A stretch of DNA of 64,000 nucleotides from Psychrobacter sp. I-STPA10 (GTDB lineage Bacteria > Pseudomonadota > Gammaproteobacteria > Pseudomonadales > Moraxellaceae), in assembly GCF_021012795.1 (NCBI RefSeq), contig NZ_VFYU01000031.1, positions 31,568-95,567 on the forward strand, written 5' to 3'. This document shows, piece by piece, positions 1-9,820 of the stretch (its first letter is position 1; every line of letters begins with the position of its first letter). A program made the position numbers and the translations under genes. The notes under the pieces were generated by a model that was not told the DNA's origin, searched no databases, and saw only the letters and a program-made list of their open reading frames with translations.

Positions 1-1561
1 ATAAGAGTTGTTGACGGATAGCGGTTTTGTTGGCTTTGCTTTCTTTATTGTCTTTGTTGTTTTTATTAGTTTTGGCTAAATCAGCAAGGCTACTGGGCTG
101 TTGTTGCAACTGCTCAAGTAAGGCTTGTAGGTCTGATTGGTCAGCACTGTTATTGTTAGCATTGTCATCAACTTCACCCTCAATGCTCAAACTTTGTGGG
201 CGTTTGGGCAGTAATAAGTCAAAGCCCAATGCTTGCGACCAGTTGCTTTGGCTAAAGCCTGTCATGGCAAAGGTAAAGTGGAAACCGTCACCCGCCAGCG
301 TCCAATAGCTTGGCATACCTTGCCCAAGTAAGGATACATTAACCGTTTTGCAATGGGGCAATAGGCGTTTGAGTAGGGCAAGGCGACGACGACCCCAAAG
401 GCGGATAAGTTTGGCTTGTGAGCCTTGATAAGGGCGGGCGTGTTTGCTGACTTGACTGGTAACGGCAATGTTAAACGGCTCTAGGATAATAATTGGCTGT
501 TGCTGTGGGCGTAGCTCAATTAATAAGCCCCGACGTTTGCCTTTGATGTCAGCATGCATACGCAATTCAAACAAGACGTTATATAAGGCGATGGGGTCTA
601 GCTCAATGCTGTCTTGGGGCAGTTGTGACGCTGACTGCACTTGTAATAACGAGCGTATCCAGTTTTTGGGAACGTTAATGCGTTTTTCGATAACTTCATT
701 AACTTCAACTTCGTTTGTTTCGTTATTAGCCTCACTTTTACCGTTTGCTTGTTGGTTGTCGTTATTTGTTGCCTCATTTAGGCGTTGTAAACTGACCGCC
801 TCATGCCCAATATCAAGGCTGGTTGGCGTATAGTCACGGATACGTTGAATGCCTTCGTATAAAGCACTGCTATAATCAATGCTGGTCGTGCCGTAGTTGA
901 TGTTATCAGCACCGTTAGCACTGCTTTGGCTGGCAAAAATATCATGGCTTAAGGTCAACTGGGCATAACAGCCTTCGTCACGACTAAACACTTCAAAGCT
1001 AATGCCTTGCTCATGTACTTGGATAATCGGGTCAAGGATACAAAAGGCTAGTGGGTCGTTATTAAACAGCCATTCAAAATATTGCCGTTGGGCGGTAAAC
1101 AGGTTTTTATTGGCGTTGGCTCGTCGCATTTGCATAAATACGCTATAAGCTGAGCGGTCTTTGGGGACATAACGATAATCACTGCTCACTACATCAAACA
1201 ATGCCGATAAGGTATCACGAAACAGCAAAGGCGATTTGACCTTAGCATGGAATTTGACATCTTGGCGGTTTAGCTCGGTAAATAATGCCACATGCTGGGT
1301 TAGCTTTTCGCTGTTATCTTGGCTAAGTGACGCGTCTGTATTAACAGGGCTATCAATTACCTGACTGTCTATCACTTGTTGCTCAATTACTTGACTGTCT
1401 ATTACTTGGCTTGGACGAGCATAATCCATTCTCATCATCACGCCATCAGCATTTAGGCTGTTATTGGCGTCATTAGCATTGTCTAAGCTATCCGTATTCA
1501 CGTCATTTGCACTGTCTAACGTGTCATTTTGTTGAGGATTATTGTGTTGGTCATTGCTCAT
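1..1561 (-). CDS. Partial large protein resembling SWIM-zinc-finger partner proteins (3' end outside window)
   Basis: The frame stays open from an ATG at 1561 to the left edge: 520 codons with no stop seen. The start has a good ribosome binding site (AAGGAG) and lies 4 bp after the stop of the upstream giant gene, so the two are translationally close. The first ~90 residues are Asn/Asp/Ser-rich linker. Later segments such as RGLLIELRPQ, LWGRRRLALLKRLLP and GQGMPSYWTLAGDGFHFTF look like the conserved region of bacterial SWIM-zinc-finger family proteins, which are encoded beside HEAT-repeat/MolR-like proteins. No CxCx(n)CxH SWIM motif is visible in this part, so the family call is from remembered similarity. 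Function is unknown; it probably works with the two upstream HEAT proteins. Confidence 0.6.
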   Translation of the reverse strand, partial: MSNDQHNNPQQNDTLDSANDVNTDSLDNANDANNSLNADGVMMRMDYARPSQVIDSQVIEQQVIDSQVIDSPVNTDASLSQDNSEKLTQHVALFTELNRQDVKFHAKVKSPLLFRDTLSALFDVVSSDYRYVPKDRSAYSVFMQMRRANANKNLFTAQRQYFEWLFNNDPLAFCILDPIIQVHEQGISFEVFSRDEGCYAQLTLSHDIFASQSSANGADNINYGTTSIDYSSALYEGIQRIRDYTPTSLDIGHEAVSLQRLNEATNNDNQQANGKSEANNETNEVEVNEVIEKRINVPKNWIRSLLQVQSASQLPQDSIELDPIALYNVLFELRMHADIKGKRRGLLIELRPQQQPIIILEPFNIAVTSQVSKHARPYQGSQAKLIRLWGRRRLALLKRLLPHCKTVNVSLLGQGMPSYWTLAGDGFHFTFAMTGFSQSNWSQALGFDLLLPKRPQSLSIEGEVDDNANNNSADQSDLQALLEQLQQQPSSLADLAKTNKNNKDNKESKANKTAIRQQLL

Positions 1562-1564
1562 TTA

Positions 1565-4500
1565 TTATTCTCCTTTACCGCTGGTGGCGTTGGCTGGCGT
1601 GTCTGTCAGGGGCTGTGCTTGTGTCAATAATTGTGACTGAGGCAAAGCCCGTTTTTGTTGTTGACGGCTTATGGCTCGTTGCCAACGGCGTAATACTTTA
1701 TAAGCGGTTTTTGCAATTTCTTGGCTAACACTATCGGTATTATCAGTGTTATCAACATTGTCAGCACTGTCCGTTTGATGACTGTCAATCAGCGTTTGTA
1801 GCCACTGCTCAATACGTGGGTCATGCAGTTGTGATAGGCTCTCAATGGCGCGCAAGCGTAAGTTAATAGTTAAGCTGTTATCAAATGCCCAATTCATCAA
1901 ACTTTCAGCATCATCGGCTTTAATCCATGCCAGCAGTTGTTGATTGGGTGATTTTTCTACAAAGCTATCTGTTGGTGTGGCATTATCTTTATTGGCAGGA
2001 ACAGTGTTATCTGTCTTATCGACTTTGCCTGCTTGTTGTAAACTGATAACTTGCTGTATTTGCCCCAATAGCTGTTGCGTGTCGTTATTTAGCCATGCGA
2101 TACCTTGTGAGGCATGATAAGTTTGTAATAGTTGCTCTAACGGCTCGGCAATGTTTGCAGTATTTGCCTTTGTAGAGGACAAGCTGGCAAGCTGTGCTAA
2201 TAAGGCTTGATTCCACCAGCCATCGACCCATGTTGCCAACGATTTAACCGCTGATAACACAGGGTTATTTTGGTTGTCAATGAGCCATGTCCATAGCTCA
2301 TTTAGACGTTGTTTTGTAGTGTTATCTGTGCTATCCGTATGGCGGATAAGTAGCCATAGCAGTTGCTTGATGGTATCGGCAATCTGCTCACTACGCTCTA
2401 GCCATGAGCCGTTTTGGGTTAGAGCAGGGCGTTGGCTCACCTCTTTACATAAGCCAGCCCATTGATTTTTAGCCAGCTCAAATTGTTGCCATAACAGCTC
2501 GACAATATTGGTGTTGTCCGCATTAAGATAGCTATTTGGATATTGATTAAGATAACGCAATCCAATATGTTTGCTAGTAATAGTGTCACTGCTGATAAGC
2601 TGTTGTAAGCTACTAACAGGCATGTCTTGACGTGCCAATATACTGTCCGCCAATCGCTGTTTGATGGTGCTATCAAGGCGACGCTGATAACGATTGATAA
2701 AGTCGGTTAGCTCATCAATGCTGGCGTGTTGGCAAATGCGTTTTAGGCTTAATTGCTCGCCGATGGTTTCGTCCTCACACAATGGGTCGCAACTTAATAG
2801 CATTGCCCAATCGTAAGGATAGACGTTGTTTTGCTGTTGCTCATTTTCCGTTTCGTTGCCTTCTTTATTGCCATTTTCATTGTCTTTTTCTGTGCCTTTT
2901 TCTTTCCAGAGAGCTTGTGCCGTTTTAAAGGCGATGATTACGGTATCATCGTCAAGCTCGCTGTCTTGCTCACCTGATTGTTTGATGATGTCAAGCAGTA
3001 GGGTTTTATTTGCCTCAATGTCAATGGGTTTGCTGGCATGACGTAGCAGTGTCACTGCGTGGTCTTGTGGAGCAAAGAAACATTCTGTTTGTAGATAACG
3101 ACGGATATATTGGCGAATCTCTTCCCATGCAGGGGTGGTGTTTAGCCAACGCAAACCGTTTAGACAATGAATAAGGGCACTGTCCCAAACCTCTAAGTTG
3201 TGTAACTGAGTTTTCAATAAGGCAAAAATGGTGTCGCTGTGTTCAAATTGACCGTCTTGGCTTAAGCGTCCCAATGCCTCACTTGCCACATCTTTTAGAT
3301 AATGCTCATTATCTTGAGCCAGTTTAATCAGCTTGTCATAGGCTTGTTCAATAGCATGGATATATTGCGCATTTTGGGTAGTCTGTTTCTCTGTATTTCT
3401 AAGCTCTTGCTTATGAACATTGTCATACGCATTGCCTAACAATTCACCCAATGCCAATACGCCACGACGACGCAACTCGCCATCAGTGTTGTAATCAATG
3501 GTTGCCATTAAAATACTTAAACCCTCAAAGCTACCTTGTTTTGCCAGCCCTTCTGCTGATAAAAATTGAATCTCTGGCTCACGACTTTGTAAGGCTTTGC
3601 GTAAGCTGGTTAGGCTACCTTGACGTTTGTCGGCACGAAATACCATGGTTTCAATCAGGCGACGGCGGTACTGTGGTTTGCTATCGGGGATTTGCTCATA
3701 CGCCCGTTGCAAGGCAAGGTCAATTTGCTGATTGATATTTTGTGGCTTGTCTTTGTCTATCTCTTTGCCCGCCCATGCCATCGAGCTTAATAATTCATAG
3801 ACCTTATCATAATCGGCAACTGCCAATAGATGGTTAAATAAATCTAGCAATACCTCAGGGTAGCGGGTGTGTTGTTTTTCTTGCCAATGCTCAGTGCTTT
3901 GCAAGTCTTCATAATCCATGATGGTTTGGTCAAAACCACTGATGGTGACGATACATTGAATCAGTTGATTACGGGCATGTTTGCTCATTTTCCGTCCACT
4001 ATGCCCACTGTTTTGGTAGCTATCTTGCAACTGTTTTAGCAAGGCAGGCACAAGGCTGACATCACGCAATTTACCAATGGTTTGATAAATGCTATCAACT
4101 TCGCCTTTGTTTTCAGGTGCGTCAATAAGCGTTAATAGTTGCTGGCTAAAGCGTTGATAAATAGCCGTATATTCGCCTTGTTCAGCTTGTTTTGTGTCAG
4201 CTTGGGTCTGTGCTTTGTCCTGCTTGTTTTGTAAGAAATCCAACGCCGTATAAATCTTATCTAAGATATTTTTTTGTGAATAACGCTCTGGCATATTTCG
4301 CCATAGCTTAAATAAGGCGGTCAAAATCTCAGTGGGTTGCTGGCTAATATAGTTATCAGCAAGCTGGCACAATGCCAAATAACGGGTTTGCAAGTCGTCA
4401 TTGTGCATGGCGGTTTGCAACAAGGTCAGTTTGTCGTCAGTGGCTTTATCTTTATTATCAGTGCTGGTGCTACTAGAAGTATTAACCGCTTGTACCGATT

Positions 4501-7500
4501 GCCACTGGGTTACTACTTGTTGACGTAATAAGACGTTATAAGCGGTCAGTGCCGATAAGGACGCTGGCAAGTTGCCAACACGCTGTTGAAGCAGTTTATA
4601 TACTTCGTCAGCAAGTTGCAGGCTGTTACTTTGCAATAGCTCGGTTAATTGCTCGTTGACCTGCTCAGTGCTGGCGTCAGTATTATCGACTAACAGCGTT
4701 AAGCCCTTTTTAATCATGTCCAAATGCGGTGAGCTAATGGCTTGCTCGCTTAGTTTTTGTGCAGGGGCGTTCAGCTGTTGCAAACTTTGCCATGCCAATT
4801 CACGCACATCATAATGACGATAATTGAGTAGTGGTAACAACACTCGACGAACGCTGTCTTGCCAGTCGGCTGAGCTGTGTGCTTGGTTTTGTTGTGGTTG
4901 TTTGGTGAGCCACATTAAGCCATGAATGGCGGTGTTGGCATAATGGGTTTGGTAACTGTCTTGACGGATAATATCCAGCCATGCCCCAAATGCTAAACTT
5001 TGATATGGATAGTGAGTAGTGTCATCAGCATTGACATCAATATTGACGCCAACATGAACACTGTCGCTATTGTCGTCATTTAAAGAGTTATTAAGGTTGT
5101 CAGTTAGTGCCACATAGCCTCGTTGCCATGCATGAGCCATTTCTTTGACAACAATGGAACTGCGACTATATTCTGGCAAACCTAACAATTCTGATAACCG
5201 ATATAACACCTCAATGGCATGGGCTTTGCGTAACGGATTGGCAAATATGATTTGCTGTGCCAACTGATATAACCGCTCGGCAGTGATGATGGTTAATAGT
5301 TCTTGTTGCTCTTTATTGTTAATATAGCCATTGAATATATGTTTTAACTGTTGTTGCAGATAATCACTAAGATACTGCCAAATACGTGGTTGAATTGAGG
5401 GTGTGTTTGTACTGGTGGTATTGTTGCTGTCATGCTGACTATCTTTCTGGCTGTTTTGCTCAAAGCGTGCCAGTACATTGGCAATAAATACCGCTGATTT
5501 GTCACTAGCAAAACTTAAACTGCTAATCAGTCGTTTGGGCTGAGATTGCTCGTTATCTTTACTATACATAGATAGCAAATCATAAAATACCAGCAATAAA
5601 CGGCTTGCCTCATTTAACTTTTCATAAGACCCATTATCATTCATCGCATCAGCCAATATATTGGCATTGGCAATACCTAAACCATTACGGGCTTGTAGCC
5701 AGTGCAATTCGGTTAATGGGTATTTGATGGCTTTTAAGCCTCTTTTATCTTTTGTAAATAACTGCTCGCCATTGTTATCACCCCATACCGCCAAAGCAAT
5801 ACTGGCAGATTGTTTGACGATATTTCGCTCATCATTTTGCCAGTCAATCAATTTATCACGATGGGCAGGCAGGGTATTGGGGCGGGCAACCCACATAAGC
5901 TGTGGAGCTAAGGTACGAAAGTCGGCGTCTGCATGGTCAAGATAATGCACAAACCAATCAAAAGCGTGCCAATGTTTTTGTTGTGGTTGTTGTTGCTTTG
6001 GCTGTGCTTGCTGGTCAAGGTGAGTATTGGACTGATAAAAACCATCAGCAGAGAACGAACATAACACCGCCAACCCTTCTAAAGACTGCTCAATATGGCG
6101 TTGCCATTGGCGATAGTCTTCACTGTCTTTTTTTAGCGTTGGCATGGGTTTGGCTAAATACTGCTCAAACACGGCATAAGCCTGATTGGCTTGGCTATTT
6201 TGGTTAGTTTGATTTGCATTGCTACTGTTTTGCTTATCAATATTGTTTTGCTCGTCAACAATGTGATGAATATCATCGCTGTTATCAATATCCACATGAC
6301 TGCTAAGTTGTTGCAATTGGCATTGTTGTGCCAATAAGGTGGCAGATTTCAGCTGAATTTCGGCATAAGGACTGCTTAACGCCGAAGTGAGCATGTTTTG
6401 ATATTGCTGATTGCTCACCGTTTTGCAAAGTATTAACGCGGTATCTAATGCCTTTTCTCGCAATTCTTGGCTGTCATCATCAAATAAGGTGCTAATAGTT
6501 GGCAACACTTGCTCAGTTAGTTTGGCACTGGCGTGTTTATTGACTTCATGTAACGCCAATTTACGCATGTCCGAAAATGGGCTGGCAAGGGCAGAGTTGA
6601 TGACACTGGCAATGCTGATGTGCTTTTGTTTTAGGGCAATATCAATGGCTTGCCTGCGAATGTCATTAAATTTATCGGCTAAAAATAGGCTTAATACCTG
6701 CTGATTTTGTTCATCTTGGGCTTGTTTTTGCTCGGCGGTAGTTTGTCCACGCTTTTCTTGTTGTTGCAATAGCTGATGTTGCCATTCTGCCACCGCTACT
6801 TGATGCACGTCCTTAAACTGGCTATGGCTTAAGGTATCAATCAGCTTGACAAGGGGGGCAGGACTGTTATCAACGCTGTTATCAGTATTAGCATTATCAG
6901 CATTGTGCGTCTGATTAATCACCCAATTTAACAGCACTTTCACCACTTCTTGGCGGATACTTTCAAAGGGGTTATTTAGTGCTTGTAATAAGACGGCGGT
7001 CATTTCCTCGCTAAGGGTATTGCTAGTGGTGCTGTCTGCTGTATTGGCTTGGGTTAAGAAAATCGCCAATGCCCGCTCATGAATGTCTTGATGTTTACTG
7101 GCAAAGCCAACGGACGCCCATTGCAATGGATTATCTGCCAATTTGCCATAAGCATTCATTGCCGTTTGGCGTACGTTGTCCACTTTATCATCAAGCAATA
7201 AAGGTAAAATATCCTTACCTTCAGCACTACCATCGATGTCGCCTAAGTTTGCCAACGCCACTGCCACGCCAGCTCGAATGTTGTTATCTTGGTCATGCAT
7301 TAGACGAATCAGTGAGCCAAACGCCCGTCTATCTTGTAGGCAAGCTAGTGCATAGGCAGAGTGAAAACAGATGTCTGCATGTGGATTACCCAAACCTTGC
7401 AATAGTGGCTCAAGCTCGGCATTACTTAGGTTGGCAGTTTGTATTGGCGGTGTTTTATCAATGCTATTGTTCGTGTGGTTAACATTGTCAACATTGGCAA

Positions 7501-9688
7501 AGTCTTGGGTGGTAAAATCCAGTGCCACTGTTGTGTTAGCTGTGTTGCTGTTGCTACTGCTATTATTGCTACTGGCATTGTTTTTATCATCTTTTTGGTT
7601 GGTGTCTTTGCCAGTGACCTTATTGGCAACAGTTTTTAAAGTTTGTGACAGTTTTTGTAAGGCAGATTGCTTTTGTGACGGCTCATTTGCCGAGGATATT
7701 AAGGTATCTGACCACAAACGAAAATCATTAAAGTCCTGCAAAATACGTTGTAGCTGATTATCACCTAGCTGTTGTGAGGCGTGTTTAAGTGCCTCAGTAA
7801 GTTTAGGCTCTGCCAAAACGGACACATAAAAGGCGGTTTGGCGAACCATTTGTGCCTCATTATTTTGTAATAACATTAACTGTCGGCGAACTTCTATTGA
7901 GTCCAACATACCCCGTTGATATAAACGGATTAATCCTGCTTGTTTAATATCGCTATGGTTGCTCTCTAATGCCATCAAATCGGCTTTTGGGCTGTCCTCG
8001 GGCAGTAAGGTTTCTAAAATAACCAAAGCCTGTTTACGCACATTGGCAAATTGATTTTGGCACAATACTTCTTGTAGTATTGGCAACACTAGACGCTGTA
8101 AATCTTCAGATTGCTTGGCAACGTCAAAATAACCATTGACTGCCAATGTCACGACGTCTTCATGCTTACTTTTTAGGGCAATGTCTAAATATTCATAGCT
8201 ATCAAGGGTTTGAGCCTCATCTGCTTGTTGTTGTTGCTGATAAGCAAGGCTTGCCAACGCCTCAAACGCTATTTGCCGACCACGTTTACTTGGGGCGTTA
8301 TTTAGCTGTTTTTCTAAAATACTGGGGGCTTTATCCAGTCCATTATCAAGCCCACTTTGAGCAATCCATGCAATTAACTGCTCAACCTTGTGACTGTCTT
8401 TGGCGGTTAATTTGTCTAAAACGTTACTAACGAGGGTTAAATTTTGCTTATCAACCTGCCCATTTAACAGCTCTAATGCCTCGTTAAAGGCAGTGTCAGC
8501 ATGAGCCGAAGTATCGGTTAATAATTGTTGTACCTGTTGATAGCCATCTTTGATAATATGAGCGACCTCGCCCAATTTGCCCGCACTGCTATCAGTGATT
8601 AATACATAACGTAGGCTTTGGTCAGTACCAACCGCCACAATCGCTGACTGCCCCAAATAATTAACAAGGCTTAATTGGCGAATTTTGCTCAAATCCTCTT
8701 TGCAACTGTTGGGCTGACCTTTATCAAATGCCCATGATTTGATGGATTTATCGTCCGACCCTGTATATAAACGGCTGTCCGATACCAGTAAGGCAGTGAC
8801 CATCTCGCTATGCTGGCTGGCTTTGGCTCTATCTAAGGGGTGCAAATCACCTTGCACATGGGTACGCAGTAGTTTTTTATCTGTCCCTGCCGAAAAGAAA
8901 TACTGGCTAACAGGTTCAAAACATAGCGCATTAACTTTGCCGTCATGGAGCATGGCTTGACTACTAAAGGCAAAACTGGCGGTGGCGGTTGTATTATTTG
9001 TATCATCACCCTGAGCCGAACTCTGACCCAACCACTGATAACTGCTGACTTGTCCCAAAGTATTTCCCACTACCAACCATTTACCATCGCTGGAGGTGGC
9101 AAAAGTGGTGGCAACGCCTGTGCCTGTATTGGTGATATTGGCAGTGCTGTCCGTTGCATTTTCTGAGGTATTGTCTGATTGCAACTGTTGGCTTAATGGT
9201 AAAACTGCTAGACAATCACCAACTTGATGTTTTTGATATTGCCAAACCACAATATGACGAGGATATAAAACAGCGATTGCCCCTTCCAAAGTTGCCATAG
9301 CAACGGCATTAGGATTGTGTTTCTTATGGTTGTTATCATTGTTATTTGTGTCTACAAAATCAGCAAATTCCGCCAACTTATCAAATGCAGAGGTATCACT
9401 TACTTGTTTGATTTTTTTGGCTTGCCAATCACTTTGATACAAATGACCATCTTGCCCAACCATCATAATGGTGCTGTCTGCCAATGCACACATGGCTTGT
9501 ATGGCACAAGGCATGGCGGTGGTTTGCAAGGTTAATGGCTCTTTTGAGCTGTCAATACGATACAGCATTGGGCTGGTTTGTTTGTTGCTGTCTGTATAAT
9601 TGGGCTGGCGAGTAGTAAATATACTGATATTGTCTTGACTGACTAGGGCATTAATCTGCCCCCAATAAGGTAATGTGCTGTTTTTCAT
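1565..9688 (-). CDS. Giant beta-propeller (WD40-like) plus HEAT-repeat protein, 2707 aa
   Basis: The first ~370 residues contain WD40/quinoprotein-like blades, for example GKVNALCFEP near residue 244 followed by GTDKKLL, and EMVTALLVSD near 293 followed by TGSDDKSIKSW. From about residue 400 to the end the protein is a long alpha-solenoid of HEAT/PBS-lyase-type helical pairs, such as NPHADICFHSAYALACLQD and SPFSDMRKLALHEVNKH, separated by Asn/Gln/Thr/Asp-rich linkers. There is no signal peptide, membrane segment or obvious catalytic motif, so it is predicted to be a cytoplasmic scaffold. It is the middle gene of a minus-strand operon between a HEAT/BRCT protein and a SWIM-type protein. The long open strand-antisense frames are shadows of its biased composition. 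Exact function is unknown. Confidence 0.85.
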   Translation of the reverse strand: MKNSTLPYWGQINALVSQDNISIFTTRQPNYTDSNKQTSPMLYRIDSSKEPLTLQTTAMPCAIQAMCALADSTIMMVGQDGHLYQSDWQAKKIKQVSDTSAFDKLAEFADFVDTNNNDNNHKKHNPNAVAMATLEGAIAVLYPRHIVVWQYQKHQVGDCLAVLPLSQQLQSDNTSENATDSTANITNTGTGVATTFATSSDGKWLVVGNTLGQVSSYQWLGQSSAQGDDTNNTTATASFAFSSQAMLHDGKVNALCFEPVSQYFFSAGTDKKLLRTHVQGDLHPLDRAKASQHSEMVTALLVSDSRLYTGSDDKSIKSWAFDKGQPNSCKEDLSKIRQLSLVNYLGQSAIVAVGTDQSLRYVLITDSSAGKLGEVAHIIKDGYQQVQQLLTDTSAHADTAFNEALELLNGQVDKQNLTLVSNVLDKLTAKDSHKVEQLIAWIAQSGLDNGLDKAPSILEKQLNNAPSKRGRQIAFEALASLAYQQQQQADEAQTLDSYEYLDIALKSKHEDVVTLAVNGYFDVAKQSEDLQRLVLPILQEVLCQNQFANVRKQALVILETLLPEDSPKADLMALESNHSDIKQAGLIRLYQRGMLDSIEVRRQLMLLQNNEAQMVRQTAFYVSVLAEPKLTEALKHASQQLGDNQLQRILQDFNDFRLWSDTLISSANEPSQKQSALQKLSQTLKTVANKVTGKDTNQKDDKNNASSNNSSSNSNTANTTVALDFTTQDFANVDNVNHTNNSIDKTPPIQTANLSNAELEPLLQGLGNPHADICFHSAYALACLQDRRAFGSLIRLMHDQDNNIRAGVAVALANLGDIDGSAEGKDILPLLLDDKVDNVRQTAMNAYGKLADNPLQWASVGFASKHQDIHERALAIFLTQANTADSTTSNTLSEEMTAVLLQALNNPFESIRQEVVKVLLNWVINQTHNADNANTDNSVDNSPAPLVKLIDTLSHSQFKDVHQVAVAEWQHQLLQQQEKRGQTTAEQKQAQDEQNQQVLSLFLADKFNDIRRQAIDIALKQKHISIASVINSALASPFSDMRKLALHEVNKHASAKLTEQVLPTISTLFDDDSQELREKALDTALILCKTVSNQQYQNMLTSALSSPYAEIQLKSATLLAQQCQLQQLSSHVDIDNSDDIHHIVDEQNNIDKQNSSNANQTNQNSQANQAYAVFEQYLAKPMPTLKKDSEDYRQWQRHIEQSLEGLAVLCSFSADGFYQSNTHLDQQAQPKQQQPQQKHWHAFDWFVHYLDHADADFRTLAPQLMWVARPNTLPAHRDKLIDWQNDERNIVKQSASIALAVWGDNNGEQLFTKDKRGLKAIKYPLTELHWLQARNGLGIANANILADAMNDNGSYEKLNEASRLLLVFYDLLSMYSKDNEQSQPKRLISSLSFASDKSAVFIANVLARFEQNSQKDSQHDSNNTTSTNTPSIQPRIWQYLSDYLQQQLKHIFNGYINNKEQQELLTIITAERLYQLAQQIIFANPLRKAHAIEVLYRLSELLGLPEYSRSSIVVKEMAHAWQRGYVALTDNLNNSLNDDNSDSVHVGVNIDVNADDTTHYPYQSLAFGAWLDIIRQDSYQTHYANTAIHGLMWLTKQPQQNQAHSSADWQDSVRRVLLPLLNYRHYDVRELAWQSLQQLNAPAQKLSEQAISSPHLDMIKKGLTLLVDNTDASTEQVNEQLTELLQSNSLQLADEVYKLLQQRVGNLPASLSALTAYNVLLRQQVVTQWQSVQAVNTSSSTSTDNKDKATDDKLTLLQTAMHNDDLQTRYLALCQLADNYISQQPTEILTALFKLWRNMPERYSQKNILDKIYTALDFLQNKQDKAQTQADTKQAEQGEYTAIYQRFSQQLLTLIDAPENKGEVDSIYQTIGKLRDVSLVPALLKQLQDSYQNSGHSGRKMSKHARNQLIQCIVTISGFDQTIMDYEDLQSTEHWQEKQHTRYPEVLLDLFNHLLAVADYDKVYELLSSMAWAGKEIDKDKPQNINQQIDLALQRAYEQIPDSKPQYRRRLIETMVFRADKRQGSLTSLRKALQSREPEIQFLSAEGLAKQGSFEGLSILMATIDYNTDGELRRRGVLALGELLGNAYDNVHKQELRNTEKQTTQNAQYIHAIEQAYDKLIKLAQDNEHYLKDVASEALGRLSQDGQFEHSDTIFALLKTQLHNLEVWDSALIHCLNGLRWLNTTPAWEEIRQYIRRYLQTECFFAPQDHAVTLLRHASKPIDIEANKTLLLDIIKQSGEQDSELDDDTVIIAFKTAQALWKEKGTEKDNENGNKEGNETENEQQQNNVYPYDWAMLLSCDPLCEDETIGEQLSLKRICQHASIDELTDFINRYQRRLDSTIKQRLADSILARQDMPVSSLQQLISSDTITSKHIGLRYLNQYPNSYLNADNTNIVELLWQQFELAKNQWAGLCKEVSQRPALTQNGSWLERSEQIADTIKQLLWLLIRHTDSTDNTTKQRLNELWTWLIDNQNNPVLSAVKSLATWVDGWWNQALLAQLASLSSTKANTANIAEPLEQLLQTYHASQGIAWLNNDTQQLLGQIQQVISLQQAGKVDKTDNTVPANKDNATPTDSFVEKSPNQQLLAWIKADDAESLMNWAFDNSLTINLRLRAIESLSQLHDPRIEQWLQTLIDSHQTDSADNVDNTDNTDSVSQEIAKTAYKVLRRWQRAISRQQQKRALPQSQLLTQAQPLTDTPANATSGKGE

Positions 9689-9725
9689 AAGATTATCTCG
9701 GTTTTAATTTTTTAATATTTGGATA

Positions 9726-9820
9726 GTATTCTAAAAAAGTATGCTACCCCCTTCCTAACCCTCCCCAAAAGGAGGAGGGAACTGTTCCCCCTCCCATTGG
9801 GAGGGGGCTAGGGGGAGGGT
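9726..9820. repeat. Half copy of an interspersed inverted-repeat element inside the giant-gene operon
   Basis: The left edge TCTAAAAAAGTATGCTACCC matches the terminal repeat of the element at 48823-48997 and the partial copy near 60489. The rest is a G/C-run palindrome (CCCTCCC and GGGAGGG tracts, 9768-9818) that can fold into a strong hairpin. It fills most of the 131-bp gap between the first and second genes of the operon and ends at the stop codon of the upstream gene. It could weaken read-through or stabilise the upstream mRNA end. Confidence 0.6.
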
